A stretch of DNA of 11,297 nt from Thermoplasmata archaeon (GCA_021833045.1 JAKBGP010000049.1:1-11297), one strand, 5' to 3'; positions 1 through 6,044 are shown, counted from the first letter of the stretch. Numbers and translations: made by a program. Notes: generated from the sequence alone by a model not told the origin.

Positions 1-1
1 T

Positions 2-76
2 AGCTATAACTCATGCTCATGCAACGGAGTACATATTTCAGTGCCGATTCAGGTTCCCATTCCTGTTGATGGATAA
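2..76 (+). CDS. C-terminal end of an upstream gene (partial; possible small secreted peptide)
   Basis: A reading frame is open from the window edge to a TAA at 74-76. It encodes SYNSCSCNGVHISVPIQVPI followed by PVDG. The tail has a Cys-Ser-Cys pair and then an alternating hydrophobic stretch with VPI occurring twice, which looks like a beta-strand. The stop lies 1 base before the AGAGGAGG SD site of the next gene, so this frame would be co-transcribed with the membrane/ABC cassette. I do not recognise the family. A small cysteine-containing secreted peptide exported or countered by the downstream ABC system is an inference only. A second frame (3-101, ending GALSE) is also open, but part of it merely translates the SD site. 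The start is outside the window. Confidence 0.45.
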   Translation, partial: SYNSCSCNGVHISVPIQVPIPVDG

Positions 77-79
77 AGA

Positions 80-84
80 GGAGG
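80..84 (+). promoter_or_regulatory. GGAGG Shine-Dalgarno site of the first membrane gene
   Basis: GGAGG complements the conserved archaeal 16S rRNA 3' end (anti-SD CCUCC). It abuts the GTG at 85 with no spacer, which is too close for normal initiation. The in-frame CTG at 94 lies 9 bases downstream, so this site argues for the CTG as the real start, or for a shifted one. Confidence 0.55.
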
Positions 85-1035
85 GTGCTCTTTCTGAATA
101 AATATAAATTATTCATTTTTTTTATTGTTTTCTTGCTGATAGCTTCTTTACCGGCTTTAACTATATCATTGATCAAAAATGGTCAGAACGATAATATCGG
201 AAATATAAACTATCTGAAATATCAGGAAAAATCAGCTATAGCACTTTATAATAATGGGAATGGAACAACTTCTCAAGAGCTTTTAGTATACCAAAAGAAC
301 TTCACTTCTTGCTTTACATTATCTTTTATTGGGAATAAAACAATATTTTCTGATACCACGACCGGTGTTAATTTATCAACCCTAATAGATATTATATATT
401 CTGACACTCCCACCTTTCCTTCAGATCCTCTTAATAATCACACTATTTGCCAGAGTTCAAACCATGCCCTTGAAAACTCTCCTTACAGTTCCATTTTCGG
501 TTTTATCAGTATTACTAAAAAATTGTTTGTGTGTGGAATCTATGATAACAATTTGAAAACTCCCAGTGGTGGGCACCCCTTGTATGGATCAGAAACTATG
601 AACATCAAGTATGCGTCTTTAAAAAACGGAAACCTGATGTATAGAAGCAATAGCTTTGTTAGTTTCACAGGTACAGAAAGTATATATAATGAATGCTTCC
701 AAAACAAGAGTTATTCCACGCTATATGACCTTCTGGGTGGAACTACAATTCTTTTGGATGTGGCGAGTCATTCGAATAACTCGGAAAACTTTATTCTTTC
801 AGCAGGTTCAACCATTACACTTATAAGCACAAATGTTCAATTCGTACCAATTATATCTCATTATATTGAGTATGGAATATTAACAGGAAGCATCTTCCTC
901 GTAGCATGTACGTTGTATTGCTATGGCAGAAGTAGAAAATGGAACGTGTATCAATCGATGTTTTTTCCGTTGCTTGGATCGATAATGATGATGATTTTTA
1001 TACTTCCATATACATACGTCTACTATTTGCTTTAG
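85..1035 (+). CDS. Membrane-anchored surface protein with large glycosylation-rich ectodomain (unknown family)
   Basis: I do not recognise this 316-residue protein. Residues 8-30 form a hydrophobic signal-anchor. About 31-258 look extracytoplasmic, and two further helices follow at 262-282 and 291-314. The ectodomain has seven N-X-S/T sequons (N59, N72, N84, N96, N118, N207, N231) and four cysteines (C76, C122, C150, C204), consistent with a glycosylated, possibly disulfide-bonded surface domain. It is followed 18 bp later by an ABC ATPase, a permease and a small membrane protein, so it is probably the surface or substrate-handling part of that system. The annotated start is GTG at 85, but the GGAGG at 80-84 fits the in-frame CTG at 94 better, giving a protein starting at NKYKLF. 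The gene is strongly AT-rich (17 G/C in 121-180). Function is unknown; exporter accessory or immunity protein are both possible. Confidence 0.75.
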   Translation: MLFLNKYKLFIFFIVFLLIASLPALTISLIKNGQNDNIGNINYLKYQEKSAIALYNNGNGTTSQELLVYQKNFTSCFTLSFIGNKTIFSDTTTGVNLSTLIDIIYSDTPTFPSDPLNNHTICQSSNHALENSPYSSIFGFISITKKLFVCGIYDNNLKTPSGGHPLYGSETMNIKYASLKNGNLMYRSNSFVSFTGTESIYNECFQNKSYSTLYDLLGGTTILLDVASHSNNSENFILSAGSTITLISTNVQFVPIISHYIEYGILTGSIFLVACTLYCYGRSRKWNVYQSMFFPLLGSIMMMIFILPYTYVYYLL

Positions 1036-1053
1036 AAAAATATCGGTGTGATC

Positions 1054-1869
1054 ATGATAGAACTGGACAATGTATCAAAGAAATTTAATAAAAAATTTTT
1101 ATTTAAAAATTTATCTTTCACATTCGAAAGAGGTAAAACTTTGATACTTGGCCCAAATGGAATTGGAAAAACAACTCTATTATCAATGATGTTCGGATTG
1201 ACAAGGCCAAATGGTGGGCATATAAGATGTTTTGGATATGATTCTATAAGTGATTTCAAGAAGGTCAAAGAAAAAATGTCATACCTTCCATCAGAATGTC
1301 AGTTTCCATCTTCACTGAAATTTGCAGATATTATAGATTATGCACTTTCATACACTTCTGAAAACAGTGTTTCCTTTTATCTGGAAAAGTTGAAAGTGAA
1401 TTATTTGCTTATGCAACAACTGAGAAGTATGTCAAGCGGGGAAAAACGCCTTTGCGCAATAGCTTTTACACTTTTCTCTTCAAAAGATGTTATCATTATG
1501 GATGAACCACTTGTAAATGTTGACAAGGAAAGACAGTTGATTGTGGCTGAGATAATAAAATCCGAAAAAAAGGACATAATCATGACAACACATCAAGACG
1601 ATTTTGTTTATTCAGGAGATTTTCACATAGTTAAAATTGTGAAAAACAAAGATACCATGCTGTCAGAAATATACACTTCAAATGTAATTAATAAGATTAT
1701 AAGGATATCAGTCACAGAACCATCTGAAGTAAGCAGGATTCTAAAGAACTACTCAATAGATTTTACAATTAAAAATAATGAATTGATCCTATCATTGGAA
1801 CCTGACCTCAAAGTTATGGATGAAATTATGAAATATATTGTTTCTTTCAGGAGGTCGGTGAATTATTAA
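1054..1869 (+). CDS. ABC transporter ATP-binding protein
   Basis: This is a cytoplasmic ATPase that powers the membrane permease encoded next. From the ATG at 1054 (271 aa), Walker A GPNGIGKTT is at 33-41, the signature MSSGEK at 126-131, Walker B VIIMDE at 146-151, the D-loop NVD just after it, and the switch histidine H180. The Q-loop position reads YLPS (77-80), with Ser where Gln or Glu is usual in CcmA/ABC-2 exporters. About 60 residues follow the ATPase core, as in many ABC-2 type ATPases. A GTG at 1048 is a possible alternative start; the ATG has a weak GGTG at 1045-1048 upstream. The stop overlaps the start region of the permease gene, implying translational coupling. An export rather than import role is inferred from family resemblance and from the lack of a recognisable lipoprotein solute-binding protein. 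Confidence 0.92.
   Translation: MIELDNVSKKFNKKFLFKNLSFTFERGKTLILGPNGIGKTTLLSMMFGLTRPNGGHIRCFGYDSISDFKKVKEKMSYLPSECQFPSSLKFADIIDYALSYTSENSVSFYLEKLKVNYLLMQQLRSMSSGEKRLCAIAFTLFSSKDVIIMDEPLVNVDKERQLIVAEIIKSEKKDIIMTTHQDDFVYSGDFHIVKIVKNKDTMLSEIYTSNVINKIIRISVTEPSEVSRILKNYSIDFTIKNNELILSLEPDLKVMDEIMKYIVSFRRSVNY
1850..1854 (+). promoter_or_regulatory. GGAGG Shine-Dalgarno site inside the ABC ATPase gene, for the permease
   Basis: GGAGG followed by TCGGTGA places ATT at 1862 seven bases downstream and a second ATT at 1865 ten bases downstream. Both are in the permease frame. No ATG, GTG or TTG in that frame lies within SD range; the first is TTG at 1919. The same GGAGGTCG string precedes the ATG of the next gene with an 8-base spacer. 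Confidence 0.6.
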
Positions 1870-2524
1870 GAATCTAAAAAATCTTTTCGTCTGGTTTGTA
1901 GTTTATTCTGCAAATACCTTGATTCTTCCAGTTTCATTCATATTAGCTATCGTATTGACGTTTTTTGTCTCACCAACAAACAATGGAATTAGAACTGTGG
2001 CAGTATTTGTAACGTTTATGTGCATTGCATATATGATGAATTTTAATTTTAAATTGACAAATATGTATGAAAAAAATGAGGGATTTTTTTATTTCTCAGC
2101 GAACTTGTCAAGAACTTCAGTACTCGTATTGTTCACAGTATCCGGTTTGCCACTTGCCTTGCTTTTCCCTTTTATAATTCTGGATAATTCAGGAATCAAT
2201 ATTTCTTTTAACGTATTTTATGCGGTGTTGCTGTATGTGTTATTCTATTATTTTTTAATGTTGGCAACTTCTATTCTTTTCAGGAAACCTCAAATACCAA
2301 TGTTTCTAATTTTATTCATTTTCATTTTGCCCATATTCCTTGAAAGCTATCTTACTTCTCAGAGTGAAATATTGATGGTTTATGGGTTAACACCTATGTC
2401 TCTTTCAAATTCGTCTATAGTCTTGAATTGGAGATTTTTTAATATATTGACCGATTATGTAGTTTCTGCAGTAGTATTTCTTATTACATCTATTTCTATT
2501 GAAAAATGGAGGTCGTTTCCATGA
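1862..2524 (+). CDS. ABC-2-like permease, six membrane helices, probable ATT start
   Basis: This is an integral membrane protein with about six hydrophobic segments. Counted from the ATT at 1862 they lie near residues 17-38, 47-65, 85-110, 118-137, 145-164 and 195-213, the usual arrangement of an ABC-2 type permease half. It follows the ATPase gene with an overlap, so the two should form one transporter. A TTG at 1919 would give 201 residues but would cut into the first helix. The frame upstream is open back to a TGA at 1859-1861 and encodes IKNLKNLFVWFVVYSANT, a natural cytoplasmic start plus helix. With GGAGG at 1850-1854, ATT at 1862 or 1865 is the best start (about 220 aa). The gene is very AT-rich with little residue conservation to use, so the family assignment rests on topology and position. 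Confidence 0.72.
   Translation: MIKNLKNLFVWFVVYSANTLILPVSFILAIVLTFFVSPTNNGIRTVAVFVTFMCIAYMMNFNFKLTNMYEKNEGFFYFSANLSRTSVLVLFTVSGLPLALLFPFIILDNSGINISFNVFYAVLLYVLFYYFLMLATSILFRKPQIPMFLILFIFILPIFLESYLTSQSEILMVYGLTPMSLSNSSIVLNWRFFNILTDYVVSAVVFLITSISIEKWRSFP
2508..2512 (+). promoter_or_regulatory. GGAGG Shine-Dalgarno site fixing the start of the small membrane protein
   Basis: GGAGG sits 8 bases before the ATG at 2521. It overlaps the ATG at 2506-2508 of the longer open frame, so 2521 and not 2506 is the start. Confidence 0.7.
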
Positions 2525-2952
2525 ATAAAATTATTGTACTCTTGCTTCTCACATTATCACTTTCCATTATGATTAATGGTATTCAGTATTCTGGATTTCA
2601 AACATATATTCCTCAAGATTTTCATTCTGAATTGAATGTTTATCCATTTGAAAAGGTCTCCTTCACCTTACTATCAGACTATAACACCCTCGTTAATATA
2701 TCAATAAATGGACATGTCTATTCAATGAAAAGAGGAGAGGTGCTATGGATTAACAGTTCATCTAACTATAATAATTTGAATATTCAGACTTATACGGGTC
2801 TTTTCTTGCTTGAAGTATCTGTTCACCCTAACCTACTTTTAAAAAATTTATACGAATTTTCCGGAAGTTCAGTATTTTTACTGTTGATATCTTATGTAAT
2901 TTATCGATATTCTGTAGAGCGTAAAACCACCAATATAAATCAAAAGTTGTAA
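2521..2952 (+). CDS. Small membrane protein with extracytoplasmic domain (unknown family)
   Basis: The 143-residue product is not recognised. A hydrophobic N-terminal segment (about 4-20, MNKIIVLLLLTLSLSIM) is a signal peptide or anchor. It is followed by about 90 mostly polar, beta-rich residues with two N-glycosylation sequons (NIS and NSS). A C-terminal membrane helix (about 116-133) ends in a short basic tail. If the N-terminal segment is cleaved, it is a type I surface protein. The start overlaps the permease stop in an ATGA arrangement, with a good SD, so it is co-translated with the transporter and is probably a subunit or immunity-like partner. It shares the layout of the first gene (N-terminal hydrophobic segment, glycosylated outer domain, C-terminal membrane segment) on a smaller scale. 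The cassette ends here. Confidence 0.72.
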   Translation: MNKIIVLLLLTLSLSIMINGIQYSGFQTYIPQDFHSELNVYPFEKVSFTLLSDYNTLVNISINGHVYSMKRGEVLWINSSSNYNNLNIQTYTGLFLLEVSVHPNLLLKNLYEFSGSSVFLLLISYVIYRYSVERKTTNINQKL

Positions 2953-3311
2953 AGAGCTTAGATTCGGCACTCTGAATCAATGCCGTATGTAACGAAAGTT
3001 TGGGATCATATTATTTCAGAAACAGTTCCCTGTAGTCTATTATCATCTCTGGGTTAGTACACCTCAGATAACTGTACTGCCTGAGGTTGAGCATGTTGGC
3101 CTTCTGTAGTCTTCATGGCAATGAATACAATACAGGATTCTGATCTGCAGATGGTTGCTTCCATATCTGGAAAAGTATAATGCGGAGTATTATTTTGGAA
3201 TCATAACAAACTCACCCGAAAGCCATAGTGAAACAAAAGCATGGTAGAATAATTTTGTCCCAATCCATCTACATATGCAGGTTTATCTATGACTTCAATA
3301 TATTGCTTTAA
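2945..3311 (-). pseudogene. Gene-free spacer with remnants of a decayed minus-strand gene
   Basis: No intact gene fills this 359-bp gap between the cassette and the thymidylate kinase. Read on the minus strand, three stretches look protein-like but are split by stops and frame changes. From about 3311 comes LKQYIEVIDKPAYVDGLGQN and onward; then, in another frame, FQIWKQPSADQNPVLYSLP; then from about 3090 MLNLRQYSYLRCTNPEMIID and onward. The last continues after one TAA with YDPKLSLHTALIQSAESKLF. The third segment uses AGG, CTC and CTG codons like the housekeeping genes, not like the AT-rich cassette. A decayed transposase or other host gene is possible; I cannot name the family. No terminal inverted repeats were found. 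Two weak overlapping hairpins (GATTC/GAATC and CGGCA/TGCCG, 2961-2985) follow the cassette stop. Confidence 0.3.
3282..3290 (+). promoter_or_regulatory. TATA box of the thymidylate kinase gene
   Basis: TTTATCTAT is centred 26 bp before the ATG at 3312, with no SD between them. This is the spacing expected for a leaderless archaeal transcript. Confidence 0.5.
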
Positions 3312-3950
3312 ATGAGTGAAAAGGGGAAGTTCATTGTTCTTGAGGGTATAGACAGATCAGGAAAGAGTACTCTGGTGGATGGTCTCTATCATCACCTTGA
3401 AAACATGGGTTTTGATGTTTTTCTTACGGATGAACCAACTTCATTCTTTGATGAAAGATTCTCATCTCTGTATGAAAATGAACCTTCACCTGAAACTGAA
3501 TTTCCTATTCTCACATCCCTGTTCCTGAAAGACCGGGAGATCCATAATCGCACAATAAAGGAAAAACTGTCTGAAGGAAAGATTGTCCTTTGCGTGAGAT
3601 ATTCCCTTTCAACCTTTGCTTATCAGGGTGTTTATTTCAAGAAATATTTTCCTGATGACAATTCATTCTTTGAATGGATGCTTACATTCATGAAAATGTT
3701 TCATATAAACCCTGATCTCACTATATTCATAGACTTCAACAGCAAGATGTTCATGGAAAGGGGGAGCAGGGGAAAAAGATATTTATTGTTTGAAAAGGAA
3801 CAATACCTGTCTGAAGTTTATGGGCTCTACAGGATGTGCGTGGAAAGAAAGGCACTTTCCCTGGCATATCTGAACATTCCAGGCAGGCTGAATATTGAAG
3901 AAATGAGGGATATTGCCCTGAATGAAGTCATCAGAATAATCAAAGAGTAG
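3312..3950 (+). CDS. tmk: Thymidylate kinase (dTMP kinase)
   Basis: This cytosolic enzyme phosphorylates dTMP to dTDP with ATP for dTTP synthesis. The 212-residue protein has the P-loop GIDRSGKST at 12-20, the DEPT segment at 40-43, the FAYQG substrate motif at 102-106, and a LID-like basic stretch ERGSRGKRY at 149-157. Length and motif order match the family. The usual DRY/DRH triplet reads VRY (V95-R96-Y97): the Arg is kept but the Asp is lost. The start is an ATG with a TATA box 26 bp upstream and no SD. Its 3' end overlaps that of the convergent methionine aminopeptidase gene by 11 bp. A related nucleoside-phosphate kinase with altered specificity is the main alternative. Confidence 0.9.
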   Translation: MSEKGKFIVLEGIDRSGKSTLVDGLYHHLENMGFDVFLTDEPTSFFDERFSSLYENEPSPETEFPILTSLFLKDREIHNRTIKEKLSEGKIVLCVRYSLSTFAYQGVYFKKYFPDDNSFFEWMLTFMKMFHINPDLTIFIDFNSKMFMERGSRGKRYLLFEKEQYLSEVYGLYRMCVERKALSLAYLNIPGRLNIEEMRDIALNEVIRIIKE

Positions 3951-4812
3951 TCACAGTCACAGAATCCCCATCAAACAGAACTGTGTGTTCAGCCTGTGAT
4001 ATCATTGAACCTCTGTGCTCCTTCAAAACTGCGAAGTGTGAGATCTGCTTCATGAAAAGATTCTTCTTCAGATATTCTTTATAATCCGGCTTGATCTTTG
4101 CAAGCCATCTCTCTGCAAATGGAAGCGTGTTGAAATTGTCTATGACCGGATCGCCTTTCTTCTGTTTTGTTCCACTGAATATGTATATATTTCCTCCAGG
4201 CCCATTGTGTATCATTCCAATACCTGTGGATGCAAAAGGTTCTATTGCAATGAGCTGGTTCGGTTCTATCCTTCTCCTGTTGCCATCATCATAATTTGGT
4301 ATGAATATAGTTGAGTGCAGATCATATTGCTTAATTCCATGTCCGCCCAGATTCTTTACCGGTTTGAATCCAAAAGATTCTATTGTTTCTCCTATGGCTG
4401 CACCTATCCTGTTAATCTCTACAGAGGGCCTGAGAACCTTAAGCGCGGAATTGAGCGCTGCCCTGGAACATTCTATGAGATCGCTGTATTTCCCCTGGTT
4501 TCCGACTTCCACTGTTGCAGCATTGTCAGATATGTATCCTTCGACCTGCGCCCCAATATCCACCTTCACCACATCTCCTGTCCTGAAAGTTTTGGTGTCG
4601 CCCGGTGAAGGGGTGTAATGTGCAGCCTCATTATTTATGGAAAGGTTCAGTGGAAAGGATGGGAGTCCTCCGTTGTCCCTTATGAACTGCTCAGTCTTTT
4701 CTGCAACATCCAGTAAAAGTGATCCAGGTTCTATGAGTGACTGTGCGTACTCAAGAGCCATTTTACCAAGCTTACCGGCCTCAAGTGTTTTTCTCCTGAC
4801 CAGCGGATCCAT
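3940..4812 (-). CDS. map: Methionine aminopeptidase, type II (archaeal)
   Basis: This cytosolic metallopeptidase removes the initiator methionine from nascent proteins. The 290-residue length fits archaeal MetAP2. All five metal ligands are visible: D85 (VKVDIG), D96 (ISDNAA), H158 (GGHGI), E191 (AIEPFA) and E275 (SQAEHT). The substrate-contacting H65 (NEAAHYTP) and H166 are also present. The ATG start has TATAAA (minus strand) about 24-28 bp upstream and no SD, so it is probably leaderless with its own promoter. The regulator gene lies 90 bp upstream on the same strand. The 3' end overlaps the thymidylate kinase gene tail to tail. Nothing is missing from the catalytic core. Confidence 0.95.
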   Translation of the reverse strand: MDPLVRRKTLEAGKLGKMALEYAQSLIEPGSLLLDVAEKTEQFIRDNGGLPSFPLNLSINNEAAHYTPSPGDTKTFRTGDVVKVDIGAQVEGYISDNAATVEVGNQGKYSDLIECSRAALNSALKVLRPSVEINRIGAAIGETIESFGFKPVKNLGGHGIKQYDLHSTIFIPNYDDGNRRRIEPNQLIAIEPFASTGIGMIHNGPGGNIYIFSGTKQKKGDPVIDNFNTLPFAERWLAKIKPDYKEYLKKNLFMKQISHFAVLKEHRGSMISQAEHTVLFDGDSVTVTTL

Positions 4813-4834
4813 GAAACCTTATACGAACATTGAA

Positions 4835-4840
4835 TTTATA
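4835..4840 (-). promoter_or_regulatory. TATA box of the methionine aminopeptidase gene
   Basis: TATAAA on the minus strand lies 23-28 bp before the ATG at 4812, with no SD site between. This fits a leaderless start. Confidence 0.5.
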
Positions 4841-4902
4841 GATTATTTGGATTCAGAATGAAGAAACTATGGCTTGCCCCCGTCTCTCTAAAAATTGCAT
4901 CA

Positions 4903-5556
4903 TCAAACAGGATTATTTTCAATCTGGTTGGCCTTCTTTCTTGTTATGGAAAAGGAACATACGTTCGAGCCTGTGGCTATGGTTTCTTTCAGGCAAGAAT
5001 CCATCCCAAAAATCTCGCTGAATATCGAGTTTTCCTTTTCACAGATCTTTCTATGCTTCCTCGCAAAGGAACTGATTGGACAGGCCCCCTGGATCAGCGT
5101 GAATTCATTTTCGTCGTCATACACAATCCTGGTAGTGTAACCTTCAGAATTCCTGATCCTTGAGAATTCTGCGATTCTGTCTTCCAGGATAAGATTCTCA
5201 AGATTCTCCTTCAGGTATGATGTGACACTTTCTATATAATTGTCTATAAAATAAGGAAGTTTTTCCCCGTCAATTTTATTCTCGATGAAGTTGAGGGCCT
5301 CATCTTTAAGATCAGGGTACCTTTTGTTCCTGATTCGAAGTTCCCTAACTGATATCTTACATACAGGTCTTCCCCTGCCTGATGATTGATATTTCCTCTG
5401 AACATAGCCTGCCTTTTCAAGGGATGTGATGTGCTTCAGTATGGCTGTCTTGGACATTCCAGCACTCTTGCTTATATCTTCAAGAGAAGGATTTCCGAGA
5501 TTTATGATTTTTTCAAGTATTGATATATCTGAAACAGTACAGCCTTGCCTGGCCAT
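4903..5556 (-). CDS. SufR-like winged-helix regulator with four-cysteine Fe-S-type C-terminus
   Basis: This 217-residue regulator has an N-terminal winged helix-turn-helix (about 12-54, with LEDISKSAGMSKTAILKHIT as the recognition region) and a basic wing GRGRPVC at 60-66. The C-terminal part carries C159, C172, C188 and C200 (C-X12-C-X15-C-X11-C) in the context ACPISSF, ICEKEN, FGMDSCL and VCSFSI. SufR-type regulators have the same layout: a first pair spaced C-X12-C, a following acidic stretch, and a last Cys in a C-x-F-x-I context, and they bind an Fe-S cluster. An Fe-S, redox or oxygen sensor is therefore likely. The gene diverges from a Rieske ferredoxin-ETF operon across a 170-bp AT-rich spacer, so that operon is the obvious target, along with itself. 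No SD precedes the ATG; an AT-rich TTAATA about 21-26 bp upstream may be its TATA box. Confidence 0.8.
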   Translation of the reverse strand: MARQGCTVSDISILEKIINLGNPSLEDISKSAGMSKTAILKHITSLEKAGYVQRKYQSSGRGRPVCKISVRELRIRNKRYPDLKDEALNFIENKIDGEKLPYFIDNYIESVTSYLKENLENLILEDRIAEFSRIRNSEGYTTRIVYDDENEFTLIQGACPISSFARKHRKICEKENSIFSEIFGMDSCLKETIATGSNVCSFSITRKKANQIENNPV

Positions 5557-5637
5557 GTATGTTTATTGTAAATGACTATTAATCTTTTTAATTTTCATGT
5601 TATATCTTTAAGTTATCAAATATTCACCAATTTGTAA

Positions 5638-5654
5638 AATAAAAATAATTTATT
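5638..5654. repeat. Inverted repeat AATAAA-N5-TTTATT in the regulator/Rieske divergent spacer
   Basis: There are perfect 6-bp arms with a 5-bp spacer, about 40 bp before the Rieske TATA box. A perfect CGATATCG palindrome follows at 5657-5664. Either could be an operator for the divergent regulator. The first is pure A/T, so chance is a fair explanation. Confidence 0.25.
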
Positions 5655-5692
5655 CTCGATATCGCCTTATAATCTCTATTTCCCCAACACAC

Positions 5693-5700
5693 TTATAAAT
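5693..5700 (+). promoter_or_regulatory. TATA box of the Rieske-ETF operon
   Basis: TTATAAAT is centred about 30 bp before the ATG at 5727, with no SD. A TSS at or a few bases before the ATG is expected. TATTGCAT at 5711-5718, between TATA and start, matches 8 bases of the inverted-repeat arms at 8379-8410. Confidence 0.55.
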
Positions 5701-5726
5701 GAAATCTGGATATTGCATAGATAAAC

Positions 5727-6044
5727 ATGACTTGGTACAAAGTTGCAAAAGAAAACAGTATGAGGGATGGAGATCTTGCAAAGATAAGTGTGAATAACCA
5801 AGAGGTGCTCATAATTAGAGATGGGGATAAATTCTATGCTACATCACATCTGTGCACTCATGAGGAGTATGATCTCTCTGAGGCATTTATGGATGACCAT
5901 CAGCTCATTTGCCCAAACCATTTTGCCACGTTTGATCCAAAGGATGGTTCAGTCATTAGCCCTCCGGACGGTGCGGGAGATATTTCTCCTCTTAAATCCT
6001 TCAAGACCAAGGTTGAGAATGGTGACGTAATGGTTGAGATTTAA
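5727..6044 (+). CDS. Rieske [2Fe-2S] ferredoxin
   Basis: This small (105 aa) soluble electron carrier has the complete Rieske cluster motif: C43-T-H45 and C62-P-N-H65, binding one [2Fe-2S] cluster through two Cys and two His. No membrane helix or signal peptide is visible, so it is a cytoplasmic Rieske-type ferredoxin rather than a bc1-type subunit. Nor is there a fused oxygenase domain. Its stop overlaps the ETF start by one base (TAATG), so the two are translationally coupled, suggesting it exchanges electrons with the ETF or its dehydrogenase partners. A nitrite-reductase small-subunit or dioxygenase-ferredoxin role is possible by family, but no such partner lies in the window. Confidence 0.93.
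   Translation: MTWYKVAKENSMRDGDLAKISVNNQEVLIIRDGDKFYATSHLCTHEEYDLSEAFMDDHQLICPNHFATFDPKDGSVISPPDGAGDISPLKSFKTKVENGDVMVEI

Noticed and set aside
3..101. Alternative open frame at the window start ending GALSE
   Set aside because: Its last codons merely translate the AAAGAGGAGG SD region, and its residues look less protein-like than the frame ending at 76.
2961..2985. Hairpins GATTC/GAATC and CGGCA/TGCCG after the cassette as a terminator
   Set aside because: Arms of only 5 bp, mutually overlapping and without a following T-run; listed only within the spacer description.
4091..4618. Several plus-strand frames across the methionine aminopeptidase gene
   Set aside because: All five metal ligands of the aminopeptidase are in the minus-strand frame; the others are shadows.
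4858..5163. Plus-strand open frame opposite the SufR-like regulator
   Set aside because: It is the antisense of a well-supported gene with conserved cysteines; no promoter or family features of its own.
5557..5726. Possible small RNA in the regulator/Rieske spacer
   Set aside because: The stretch is AT-rich with promoters for both flanking genes; no stable fold or conserved RNA motif was seen.
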